Shown here in pieces: positions 1 through 5,794 of a stretch of DNA of 7,308 nt (position 1 is its first letter; every line of letters starts with the position of its first letter). The translations under genes were made by a program, and so were the position numbers. Under the pieces are notes generated by a model. That model was not told the DNA's origin. It worked only from the letters and a program-made list of their open reading frames with translations, and did no database searches. The stretch comes from Bacillota bacterium (GTDB lineage: Bacteria > Bacillota > Clostridia > Acetivibrionales > DTU013), in assembly GCA_023415815.1 (NCBI GenBank), contig JAEZJL010000241.1:1-7308 (forward strand), written 5' to 3'.

Positions 1-230
1 TGGGCTTCCTGGGGCCTGAGGATACCCTCCTGAAGGAGCTCGGGGTAGAGCGGGACGGGCGTTCCAACGTCAAGGCCGAATACGGAAAATATACGACGAA
101 TGTAAAGGGCGTGTTCTCGGCAGGTGATATGAGACGCGGCCAGAGCCTGGTGGTATGGGCCATCAACGAAGGCAGGGGAGCTGCGCACGAGTGCGACAGG
201 TATCTCCAGGGCCATGCCGATTTACCGTGA
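1..230 (+). CDS. gltD: Glutamate synthase small subunit-like protein (GltD), C-terminal end
   Basis: Only the last 75 codons are present. The reading frame begins at base 3 and stops with TGA at 228-230. The residues GVFSAGDMRRGQSLVVWAI followed by NEGRGAAHECDRYL are the hallmark C-terminal FAD-binding segment of the GltD family. In that family the flavoprotein subunit takes electrons from NADPH and passes them through FAD and Fe-S clusters to the large subunit, for glutamate synthesis from glutamine and 2-oxoglutarate in the cytoplasm. The family also includes related subunits such as NfnB and other NADPH-linked iron-sulfur flavoproteins, and the C-terminus alone does not separate these from true GltD. 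The upstream partner and the N-terminal cluster domain lie outside the window. A strong terminator follows 22 bases after the stop, so this is the last gene of its transcript. Confidence 0.85.
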   Translation, partial: GFLGPEDTLLKELGVERDGRSNVKAEYGKYTTNVKGVFSAGDMRRGQSLVVWAINEGRGAAHECDRYLQGHADLP

Positions 231-251
231 TATAAATGCTATGGAAAGCTC

Positions 252-282
252 AAAAGGGCCGCTGTACAAGGCGGCCTTTTTT
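252..282 (+). terminator. Intrinsic terminator of the gltD-like transcript
   Basis: The 11-bp stem AAAAGGGCCGC (252-262) pairs with GCGGCCTTTTT (271-281) with one G-U pair and an 8-base loop. The right arm runs into a six-T tract. The A-run on the left also gives a short U-tract in the opposite direction, so it may act weakly on the minus strand. Confidence 0.85.
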
Positions 283-307
283 CATGCGGTTTGAAGGAAT
301 AAGGATA

Positions 308-342
308 TATAAAATCCCGGTAGCTTGATGCCGCCGGGATTT
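308..342 (-). terminator. Intrinsic terminator of the chemotaxis receptor gene
   Basis: Read on the minus strand, AAATCCCGG (334-342) pairs perfectly with CCGGGATTT (312-320). The stem can extend inward by two more G-C pairs past a wobble and a mismatch. It is followed by TTTTATAT, a modest U-tract. It lies about 60 bases past the receptor stop codon. A second inverted repeat, GGCCGA/TCGGCC (363-387), lies between them and lacks a U-tract. Confidence 0.65.
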
Positions 343-401
343 ACATGGTTCTATTGAATGAGGGCCGACGGGCTGGCAGGCTCGGCCTCTTCCGCTGTTT
401 G

Positions 402-1919
402 TCATATCTTTACGTCCACGCCGAAGACTCCCAGGATGTCGCCGTTCCCGTTTCTTATCGGTACTGAGTATGTCACGCACGGGTTCCTGGTGATGGCCGA
501 TATGTAAGCCGGCGAGACGTACTCCTCGCCCTGGAGGCTCCTTTTGAACCATTCCCGGATGGATGCGTTTGCAATACCCGCCTCGGGTATGGAGCAGATG
601 AATTTACCCTTTTTGTCGTTGCTCCAGACCGCTTCGATCAGCTCATTGTCGGAAAGAAAACCGGCAAGCTGTATCCTGTGGGCTTCGGGCTCGGAGCCGC
701 CGAGCCTCTCTGCAAGGTCTCCGGCCGTCTTCCTGATCGTATCCACCGCCAGCTTTACTTTTCCGGTATCCAGTGCGATCCCTCCGGAGGTGTTGTCCGT
801 CAGCGCGGAAATGTTTTTCGACGCCTCGTTCAGCCTCACGCCCAGGGCCGCCAGGTCCTGTATGCTGTGCTTCTGCTTGTGTACGGAATTATAGACATTC
901 CCGACTCTTTCCGAAACGGTATTGATGTTACCCTCGATTTCTTCTATTTTTTCTCCCATTTCCCTCGTAAGCTGCTCTTCCTTTAACGAAATGCGGCTGA
1001 TTTCATTGACGGACGCGTTCATTCTGGAAAATACGTCGTCGATATAGCTTACATTGCTTTGGATTATCCTCGAAGCGCTTACTCCTTTTTCAACCTTGCT
1101 CGCATTATCTACGGCAACCTCGTAAACCGCGCTTATTTCTTCCCTTATGTTGTTCGTAAGCGAACCTATCTCCTTGACCGCCTTCTCGGTCTCGGCAGAC
1201 AGCTTTTGGATTTCGCCGGCCACAACGGCGAAGCCCTTCCCCGCCTCGCCTGCCCTGGCTGATTCGATTGCGGCATTCAGAGAGAGCAGGTGCGTCTGCT
1301 TTGATATGCTTATAACCGAATCGAGTATGTGGATGATCTCGTTGGACGACTCGCTAAGCCTGTCGATATAAGTTTTTGTAGTATCCGAAGCGGTTTGTAT
1401 TTCCCGCACGGCCTCAACGATTTCCATTATTTCCGAGAAACCCGCCTTTATACCCTCGCCTGAAGCCCGGCTGTCGCTGTCCATTTCCTGGGACACCCTG
1501 TTCAGGGTCTGCAAGAGCTCGATTATTTGCTTGATGCCGTTTAACACTCCGGTTATTTCGGCGTTGACCTCCGTATTCATTTGCGTCATTTCCTTGGTTT
1601 CGGCAAACAGCTGCTGTGCAAAGGCGTTGTTTTCATCGAGCGTTATGTAAAGCTGCTCGGTCACCGAGGATATCTGGGTCGAGGACACCTGTACTTCTTT
1701 ATTGAATTTTTTGAGCTCCGTCTCCAGCTGCCTTACCCTGCCGCTCAGTTTTTCGGACCATTTGCCGGCGGCGGCGGACAGCAGCAGGGTCAATCCGGCA
1801 GAGACGGCCAGGAAAGCCGCCGCATCTGCCCAGAGCTCCGGGAACGGTCTGATTATAAGGAATACGGCGGCGGCAAGCATGATTGAAATCTGAATAAGGT
1901 AAATAAAAGCCTTTCTCAA
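402..1919 (-). CDS. Methyl-accepting chemotaxis protein with a C-terminal Cache/PDC-like module
   Basis: This 505-residue receptor should signal to the CheA/CheW array. Two hydrophobic helices (about residues 6-23 and 33-51) are separated by only about ten residues, so there is essentially no extracellular sensor. A long coiled-coil signalling region follows, with the conserved hairpin tip at residues 208-236 (QTHLLSLNAAIESARAGEAG, then GFAVVAGEI). After the signalling helix, residues 420-505 resemble the C-terminal half of a PDC/Cache fold (REWF, GEEYVSPAYISAITRNPCVT, SVPI, GVFGVDV). This puts a likely ligand-binding module in the cytoplasm at the end of the protein. The start is TTG at 1917-1919, chosen because GGGGGAGG (1926-1933) lies six bases upstream and the first membrane helix begins right after it. 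The gene is monocistronic, with its own promoter and terminator. The ligand is unknown. The MCP call is certain; the Cache call is from motif memory. Confidence 0.93.
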   Translation of the reverse strand: MRKAFIYLIQISIMLAAAVFLIIRPFPELWADAAAFLAVSAGLTLLLSAAAGKWSEKLSGRVRQLETELKKFNKEVQVSSTQISSVTEQLYITLDENNAFAQQLFAETKEMTQMNTEVNAEITGVLNGIKQIIELLQTLNRVSQEMDSDSRASGEGIKAGFSEIMEIVEAVREIQTASDTTKTYIDRLSESSNEIIHILDSVISISKQTHLLSLNAAIESARAGEAGKGFAVVAGEIQKLSAETEKAVKEIGSLTNNIREEISAVYEVAVDNASKVEKGVSASRIIQSNVSYIDDVFSRMNASVNEISRISLKEEQLTREMGEKIEEIEGNINTVSERVGNVYNSVHKQKHSIQDLAALGVRLNEASKNISALTDNTSGGIALDTGKVKLAVDTIRKTAGDLAERLGGSEPEAHRIQLAGFLSDNELIEAVWSNDKKGKFICSIPEAGIANASIREWFKRSLQGEEYVSPAYISAITRNPCVTYSVPIRNGNGDILGVFGVDVKI

Positions 1920-1953
1920 TATTATCCTCCCCCAGTAGACAATACACCCCTAA

Positions 1954-1962
1954 ATTATATCA
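1954..1962 (-). promoter_or_regulatory. Extended -10 promoter of the chemotaxis receptor gene
   Basis: On the minus strand TGATATAAT fits the extended -10 consensus TGnTATAAT. It lies 35 bases upstream of the TTG start and leaves a leader of roughly 28 bases that contains the Shine-Dalgarno site. No good -35 is visible at 17-18 bases, as expected for an extended -10 promoter. A sigma-28 (flagellar) motif was looked for and not seen. A second TATAAT (1975-1980) lies just upstream. Confidence 0.5.
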
Positions 1963-1989
1963 AATAAATTCAAAATTATATAAATGTGC

Positions 1990-2026
1990 AAAAAAGCGCC
2001 CAAAGGAGGTTAATCCCTTTGAACGC
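1990..2026 (-). terminator. Intrinsic terminator of the dehydrogenase-rpiB-dhaK-dhaL operon
   Basis: On the minus strand GCGTTCAAAGG pairs with CCTTTGGGCGC over 11 bp, including two G-U pairs, around a 9-base loop. It is followed by six Ts. It begins 70 bases past the dhaL stop. There is no T-run on the plus side, so it works in one direction. It separates the operon from the receptor promoter. Confidence 0.85.
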
Positions 2027-2096
2027 CCTGTTCACATATCCCCATCGATATTAAATGAATAATAACATAATCCGAAAATTATGGCAACATAAACAT

Positions 2097-2750
2097 TTAA
2101 ATGCTTTTGTTACCAATCAAAAGACTTATGGAATCAGCCATGGAACAGAGGATCAGGCAGCAGGAGGTCGCACCGGCGTCAAGCACTCCTTTAGAACGCT
2201 CGCCCAGTCTTGAGGCCCTCCCGACCTTCGCCACAAGGTCTATTGTCGAGTCCCTGCCCTTTACGGCCGCAGCCTTCAGGCCGGTCAGGGCCTCCGCAAA
2301 GCCTTTGCCTTCCTCCAGCGCCAGCTTATATGCGGCCACAGCCGGGTCGAGGGTGTCTACGAGCGTCTTGTCGCCGACCTTTGCTTCTCCAAGCTTCTTT
2401 ATGCCGCTGTAAGCCGCATCCAGCATCCCGCCGAGCAAAGCCGCGTCCACGCTTTCGTTTTCACCGGCGGCCTTGGACATCTCAATAAAAAAGCTGCCGT
2501 AAAGCGGGCCCATGGAGCCCCCTATGTCGGTCAAAAGCGTCCTGCCCAGCGTTTTAAGTCCCAGCGTCAGGTTCATTTCCTTGTCCCTGATTTTGTCAGC
2601 ACACATGGTAAAGCCCTTGTTCATGTTTATGCCGTGGTCGCCGTCGCCGATGGCCCCGTCAATCTCGCTCAGGTACTGCCTGTTGTCCTGTATTGTTTTT
2701 ATAAGATCCTTTATAATCACCAATCCGTCTTTGTTTTGGAACGACGCCAT
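2097..2750 (-). CDS. dhaL: DhaL-type kinase subunit (ADP/ATP-binding), dihydroxyacetone/erythrulose kinase
   Basis: This 217-residue protein matches the usual DhaL length of about 210. DhaL carries the nucleotide and passes phosphate to the ketose held on DhaK, in the cytoplasm. Family motifs are in order: the Mg-nucleotide aspartates in IDGAIGDGDHGINMN (Asp31, Asp36, Asp38), GGSMGPLYG (77-85), GDKTLVDTLDP (126-136), and GRASRLGERS followed by GATS (177-196). ATG at 2748-2750 is the start because GGGAGG (2759-2764) lies eight bases upstream; an in-frame upstream extension would run into dhaK and adds no family sequence. It starts five bases after the dhaK stop and is the last gene of the operon. 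In E. coli DhaL keeps bound ADP that is recharged by the PTS protein DhaM. No dhaM is seen here, so the phosphate donor (ATP or an unlinked DhaM) is open. Context suggests erythrulose rather than dihydroxyacetone as substrate. Confidence 0.93.
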   Translation of the reverse strand: MASFQNKDGLVIIKDLIKTIQDNRQYLSEIDGAIGDGDHGINMNKGFTMCADKIRDKEMNLTLGLKTLGRTLLTDIGGSMGPLYGSFFIEMSKAAGENESVDAALLGGMLDAAYSGIKKLGEAKVGDKTLVDTLDPAVAAYKLALEEGKGFAEALTGLKAAAVKGRDSTIDLVAKVGRASRLGERSKGVLDAGATSCCLILCSMADSISLLIGNKSI

Positions 2751-2755
2751 GTTTT

Positions 2756-3760
2756 TTACCTCCCGAACTGTTTTAGGCCCATACTGTCGCACTCCATATC
2801 GACGAGCTCCTTAAGCTCGCCGTCAAGCTTCATCAGGGTAAGAGTTACGCCCATCATCTCAAGAGAAGTAAAATAATTGCCCACATAGGAACGGTAAACC
2901 TTTATGCCCTTGCCGGAAAGCAGTTCCTCCACCTTGTTATAAAGGATATACTGTTCCATTACCGGGGTGGCGCCAAGGCCGGATACCAGGACCACGACCT
3001 CGTCCCCGGAGGCAAAGGGCAGGTCCGGCAGGACGATGTCAACCATCATCTCCGCCATCTCGTCGGCGCTTTTAAGCTCGCACACCCTTATGCCGGGCTC
3101 GCCGTGATGGCCGATGCCGACCTCCATGGTGCCTTCCTCTATTTTAAAATTGGGTTTTCCGACCGCAGGTATGGTGCAGGGAGTCAGGCCGATGCCCACG
3201 CTCCGCGTGTTGTCGATGGCCTTCCGCGCGGCGGCGATCACCTCGTCAAGGCTTGCTCCGGTGGCTGCTTTTGCACCGCCAACCTTCCACATGAGGATCT
3301 CTCCGGCAACGCCCCTGCGCTTTTCCCTTTCCGTTTTCGGAGCGGAAGGCACATCGTCGTTTGCCACGACCGTCTTTACCTCTATCCTGTCGTCCTCGGC
3401 GAGCTGGATGGCCATTTTGACGTTCATATTGTCTCCGGCATAATTGCCGTAAAGGCATGCGACGCCTTTTCCGCCGTCGGCAGCCAGGAAGGCGTCATAG
3501 AAAGCCTGTGCCGAGGGCGAGGAAAATATCTCTCCCACGGCGACCGCGTCGACCATGTTTTTCCCTACATATCCGATAAAAGCCGGCTTATGGCCCGAGC
3601 CGCCGCCGGTCACAACCCCGACCCTTCCCTTCACGGGGGCGTTAATATACTTCACCACTCTGGAGTTTTCGGTGACGGCTACGAGATCCTTGTGATTCTT
3701 TACAAACCCTTTAAGCATATCCTCAACTACAAAATCGGGGTTGTTGATGATTCTCTGCAT
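2756..3760 (-). CDS. dhaK: DhaK-type kinase subunit (substrate-binding), dihydroxyacetone/erythrulose kinase
   Basis: This is a full-length 334-residue DhaK. In this family the ketose is bound as a covalent hemiaminal to a histidine and phosphorylated with DhaL. Visible motifs are TGGGSGHKP (51-59, His57), NYAGDNMN (106-113, Asp110), and GIGHHGEPG (215-223). By comparison with E. coli DhaK (His218 in GIHGEPG, recalled), the covalent histidine here is His219. The family usually has GGGSGHEP, so Lys58 in place of Glu is a notable change next to the substrate pocket. The ATG is at 3758-3760 with AAGGAGG (3769-3775) eight bases upstream, inside the end of rpiB. It starts three bases after the rpiB stop and five bases before dhaL, so translation is probably coupled. 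Next to an RpiB-like isomerase and a tetritol-type dehydrogenase, an erythrulose kinase role (LerK/DerK-like) is more likely than plain dihydroxyacetone use. That is inference. Confidence 0.92.
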   Translation of the reverse strand: MQRIINNPDFVVEDMLKGFVKNHKDLVAVTENSRVVKYINAPVKGRVGVVTGGGSGHKPAFIGYVGKNMVDAVAVGEIFSSPSAQAFYDAFLAADGGKGVACLYGNYAGDNMNVKMAIQLAEDDRIEVKTVVANDDVPSAPKTEREKRRGVAGEILMWKVGGAKAATGASLDEVIAAARKAIDNTRSVGIGLTPCTIPAVGKPNFKIEEGTMEVGIGHHGEPGIRVCELKSADEMAEMMVDIVLPDLPFASGDEVVVLVSGLGATPVMEQYILYNKVEELLSGKGIKVYRSYVGNYFTSLEMMGVTLTLMKLDGELKELVDMECDSMGLKQFGR

Positions 3761-3763
3761 TTA

Positions 3764-4225
3764 TTAAGCCTCCTTCATAATAGTATGCTTGCGTTCGTAC
3801 TCTTTTATCTTCTCCAGTTTCGGAATCGAGCCAGCACTGTCAAAATCGCATTTGAGCCACAGGTTTACGAGATATTTCGCCAACTCCGTCCCTATCACTC
3901 TCGCCCCCATGCACATCACCTGGGCGTCGTTCGAGCGCCTTGACCTTTCGGTGGAGAACGGGTCGTGGCAGACCGCGGCCCTTATGCCCGGAACCTTATT
4001 CGCAGCCATGGCCATTCCGATACCGGTACCGCATATCAATATGCCCCTCTCGTTTTCGCCCCGGGCGATCGACTCGGCCACCGCTATGCCAACCTCGGGA
4101 TATAACACGGGATTTTTATCATAGCATCCGAAATCCTTCACCTCATGACCCTGCCCAACAAGCAGGTCTATTATAATACGTTTCATATCAAAAGCAGCTT
4201 CGTCGCATCCAATAGCAATTTTCAT
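3764..4225 (-). CDS. rpiB: RpiB/LacAB-family sugar-phosphate isomerase, likely erythrulose 4-phosphate isomerase
   Basis: This 153-residue protein has the family fold signatures: MKIAIGCDEAAFDMK at the N-terminus, the active-site cysteine in ICGTGIGMAMAANK (Cys65), IRAAVCHDPFS, and the RSND...GARVIG segment. RpiB enzymes interconvert aldose and ketose phosphates, classically ribose 5-phosphate and ribulose 5-phosphate. Compared with E. coli RpiB (recalled), the catalytic Cys66 is kept, but His10 is Glu9 and the ring-opening His99 is Ser98. Some RpiB relatives act on erythrulose 4-phosphate (EryI/DerI type), and D-erythrose 4-phosphate cannot form a furanose ring, so loss of the ring-opening histidine fits. 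The start at 4223-4225 is set by AAGGAG (4231-4236) five bases upstream; a longer in-frame start at 4303 would overlap the dehydrogenase and has no support. The gap to the dehydrogenase stop is 11 bases. The exact substrate is inferred. Confidence 0.9.
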   Translation of the reverse strand: MKIAIGCDEAAFDMKRIIIDLLVGQGHEVKDFGCYDKNPVLYPEVGIAVAESIARGENERGILICGTGIGMAMAANKVPGIRAAVCHDPFSTERSRRSNDAQVMCMGARVIGTELAKYLVNLWLKCDFDSAGSIPKLEKIKEYERKHTIMKEA

Positions 4226-4236
4226 AGCTTCTCCTT

Positions 4237-5310
4237 TTACGGTACAATGATAACTTTGATGGAGCCCGCTCCTTTTGCAGCCACATCGAAAGCATCCTTC
4301 CATTTGTCCAGGGTGAATTTGTGAGTCACAACTCCCTCGGTCGGCATTGTCCCGTCCGAGATCCAGCGTATGACGTCGGGGTAGCTGTCCGGGCTCAGGT
4401 GCGCGCCGTACAGGTTCAGCTCCTTGCGGTCGCTTATTATGCTCCAGTCGGCCACGACCATATCCTTGAATACGCTGAATTCCACAAACGTACCCATCTT
4501 TCTTATGATCTGAAGTCCCTGCTGCACACTGGCCGGATGGCCCGTAGCTTCGATATAGACGTCGCAGCCATAGCCGTCCGTGAGCTTGTCTACAATCCCC
4601 GCCAGATCGTCCTTCGCAGGGTTCAGTACGATATCCGCGCCGAATTTCGCGGCAAGCTCCAGCCTGTCACCCATGAGGTCAAGCACGATAAGCTTGCCCG
4701 ACTTTTTCATTTTTATAGGGGCGATCATGCCGAGCCCCAGAGTTCCCGCGCCGGAAAGGACGACGATGTCGCCTTCCTTTATCTGAGCCCTGTCCACGCA
4801 GTGCTTCGAGCACGCAAAGGGCTCGATGAGGACGGCCTTCTCCAGGGGCAGCTCCTTTGATATTTTGTAATTTATCGCTTCTTTGGGCAGACGCATATAT
4901 TCGGCCATGCCACCGTTGACATTGTACTGGAAGCCGTATACGTCGTGCTTCTGGCACATCCAGTAGCTTCCCTCCCTGCAGTAGCGGCACTCGCCGCAGG
5001 GTACGATCTGCTCCGATACGACGCGGTCCCCGATGCTGAAGCCCTCGGAGCCCTCGCCTACCTCTACGACCTCTCCTAAAAACTCATGTCCGGGAATCAT
5101 AGGCGCCTTGATATACGGAGGGCTTCCTTCGCCTCCCCAGAAGCTGGGAGCGCCGCCGTAAGCCTTTAAATCGCCTGCGCAGACGCCGCAGGCCTCGACC
5201 TTGATAATCAGTTCCTTTTCGCCGGCACGGGGCACGTCCACCTCTTCAAGACGGTAATCCCCTTTTTTGTAGGCTACCACGGCTTTCATCCTCTTTGGCA
5301 GATCCGACAT
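4237..5310 (-). CDS. eltD: Zinc-dependent medium-chain dehydrogenase, erythritol/L-threitol dehydrogenase-like
   Basis: This 357-residue enzyme is a medium-chain zinc dehydrogenase. Catalytic zinc ligands are visible as Cys44 (CGVCAGD), His75-Glu76 (IPGHEF) and Glu163 (IEPF). The structural zinc cysteines are 105, 108, 111 and 119 (PCGECRYCREGSYWMC). The cofactor site is GAGTLGLG (187-194), and Asp211 at the end of the second Rossmann strand suggests NAD rather than NADP. Stretches such as GDRVVSEQIVPC, the CQ-HD-YGF region and ADWSIISDRKEL...GAHL closely match my memory of Mycobacterium smegmatis erythritol/L-threitol dehydrogenase, which oxidises the tetritol to erythrulose. Sorbitol- or threonine-dehydrogenase-like activity cannot be excluded. 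The start is ATG at 5308-5310, with GGGGAGG (5319-5325) eight bases upstream; an upstream start at 5376 would put that site inside the gene. It is the first gene of the operon, and its TAA lies immediately before the rpiB Shine-Dalgarno site. Confidence 0.9.
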   Translation of the reverse strand: MSDLPKRMKAVVAYKKGDYRLEEVDVPRAGEKELIIKVEACGVCAGDLKAYGGAPSFWGGEGSPPYIKAPMIPGHEFLGEVVEVGEGSEGFSIGDRVVSEQIVPCGECRYCREGSYWMCQKHDVYGFQYNVNGGMAEYMRLPKEAINYKISKELPLEKAVLIEPFACSKHCVDRAQIKEGDIVVLSGAGTLGLGMIAPIKMKKSGKLIVLDLMGDRLELAAKFGADIVLNPAKDDLAGIVDKLTDGYGCDVYIEATGHPASVQQGLQIIRKMGTFVEFSVFKDMVVADWSIISDRKELNLYGAHLSPDSYPDVIRWISDGTMPTEGVVTHKFTLDKWKDAFDVAAKGAGSIKVIIVP

Positions 5311-5419
5311 TGTTATTACCTCCCCTGTTACATTGATTTCCTTGTATTTTGCTGGATATAGCAGCGTCCTCCGCATCCCTGAAGATGTGTCTATCGGTAT
5401 CGCAGCCTGTTAACATAAC

Positions 5420-5433
5420 ATTATTATAATAAT
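5420..5433. promoter_or_regulatory. Candidate operator: perfect palindrome over the operon -10
   Basis: ATTATTATAATAAT is a perfect 14-bp palindrome that covers the -10 hexamer and the probable transcription start. A repressor bound here would block the operon. The motif is pure A/T in an AT-rich promoter, so it may be chance. Confidence 0.25.
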
Positions 5434-5454
5434 CCAAATATCACTTTTTATCAA
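5426..5454 (-). promoter_or_regulatory. Sigma-A type promoter of the dehydrogenase-rpiB-dhaKL operon
   Basis: On the minus strand TTGATA (5449-5454) and TATTAT (5426-5431) are separated by exactly 17 bases. Each hexamer matches consensus at five of six positions. An overlapping TATAAT (5423-5428) is spaced too far at 20 bases. Transcription would start near 5419, giving a leader of about 110 bases before the dehydrogenase ATG. Confidence 0.65.
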
Positions 5455-5485
5455 CCTCTTACGAATTCCCCGCATGGCGCCCGGC

Positions 5486-5506
5486 TTAAAGCGTTTGCAT
5501 TAAACG
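5486..5506. promoter_or_regulatory. Candidate LacI-family/CcpA-like site upstream of the operon promoter
   Basis: On the minus strand TGCAAACGCTTTAA (5486-5499) matches the cre consensus TGnAAnCGnTnnCA at all but one fixed position. Overlapping it, CGTTT (5492-5496) and AAACG (5502-5506) form an inverted repeat with a 5-base gap, the half-site type used by LacI-family regulators. It lies about 32 bases upstream of the -35, where it could activate or help form a loop. There is no direct proof of binding. Confidence 0.3.
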
Positions 5507-5769
5507 TTGCCCGGAACGCCTGTATTATAAACTTCAGCTGTTATGGAAGGAGAGAAATAAAAGGGTGCTGCCGTTATATTACGGGAAGTGTGGGAGATGC
5601 GCGCAGAATACTCCCAACGCGCGGAATGAAGGTATACAAAAATCACGGCGGCACCGGGACGCCCGGTTTATGTATATCCTGGGAATTTCGAGTTGCCCCG
5701 GTCAAAGGGCAATAACCCTGCATTATGGTTTTATACGTTTATTTCTATTTCCCGGTATAGGATAAGATT

Positions 5770-5785
5770 TCCCCGCCGGCGGGGA
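5770..5785. terminator. GC-rich perfect palindrome downstream of the DUF4097-like gene
   Basis: TCCCCGCCGGCGGGGA is a 16-bp perfect palindrome starting 10 bases past the stop codon of the minus-strand gene. It would form a strong hairpin in RNA. Neither strand has a U-tract after it, so it is not a classical intrinsic terminator. It may protect the 3' end of the mRNA or mark a weak terminator. A second inverted repeat, CCGACAGG/CCTGTCGG (5809-5835), lies inside the last codons of that gene. Confidence 0.35.
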
Positions 5786-5794
5786 GCTTCACAT

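Larger units (their letters stand above)
5455..5794. other. Gene-free stretch between the operon promoter and the DUF4097-like gene
   Basis: Together with the 5311-5454 leader and promoter, this makes 484 bases without a convincing gene. Besides the candidate operator above it holds a short perfect hairpin, ACCGGG-acg-CCCGGT (5653-5667), followed by only three Ts, and the GC palindrome at 5770-5785. A GTG-started 66-codon frame (5565-5765) has AAGGAG at 5547-5552, but the spacing is 12 bases and its product looks like no known protein, so it is not called. No tRNA, known riboswitch or insertion sequence was recognised. Confidence 0.5.

Noticed and set aside
3104..3943. 279-codon plus-strand open frame
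   Set aside because: It is antisense to dhaK and rpiB, which have clear family motifs and ribosome binding sites. The long frame follows from codon usage on the opposite strand.
4226..4303. Upstream extension of the rpiB-like gene to 4303
   Set aside because: It would overlap the dehydrogenase coding region by 67 bases, while MKIAIGCDEA is the usual N-terminus and has a well-placed Shine-Dalgarno site.
4321..4860. 179-codon plus-strand open frame
   Set aside because: It is antisense to the zinc dehydrogenase, and its translation shows no domain.
5311..5376. Upstream extension of the dehydrogenase to an in-frame start at 5376
   Set aside because: The added 22 residues are not part of the family, and the strong GGGGAGG site at 5319-5325 points to the ATG at 5308-5310.
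5653..5667. Hairpin as an intrinsic terminator
   Set aside because: The stem is only 6 bp, followed by TTTA, and no gene upstream needs it.
5565..5765. 66-codon plus-strand frame starting with GTG
   Set aside because: Shine-Dalgarno spacing is 12 bases, no good promoter is visible, and the product is rich in Arg, Gly and Cys without any recognisable domain.
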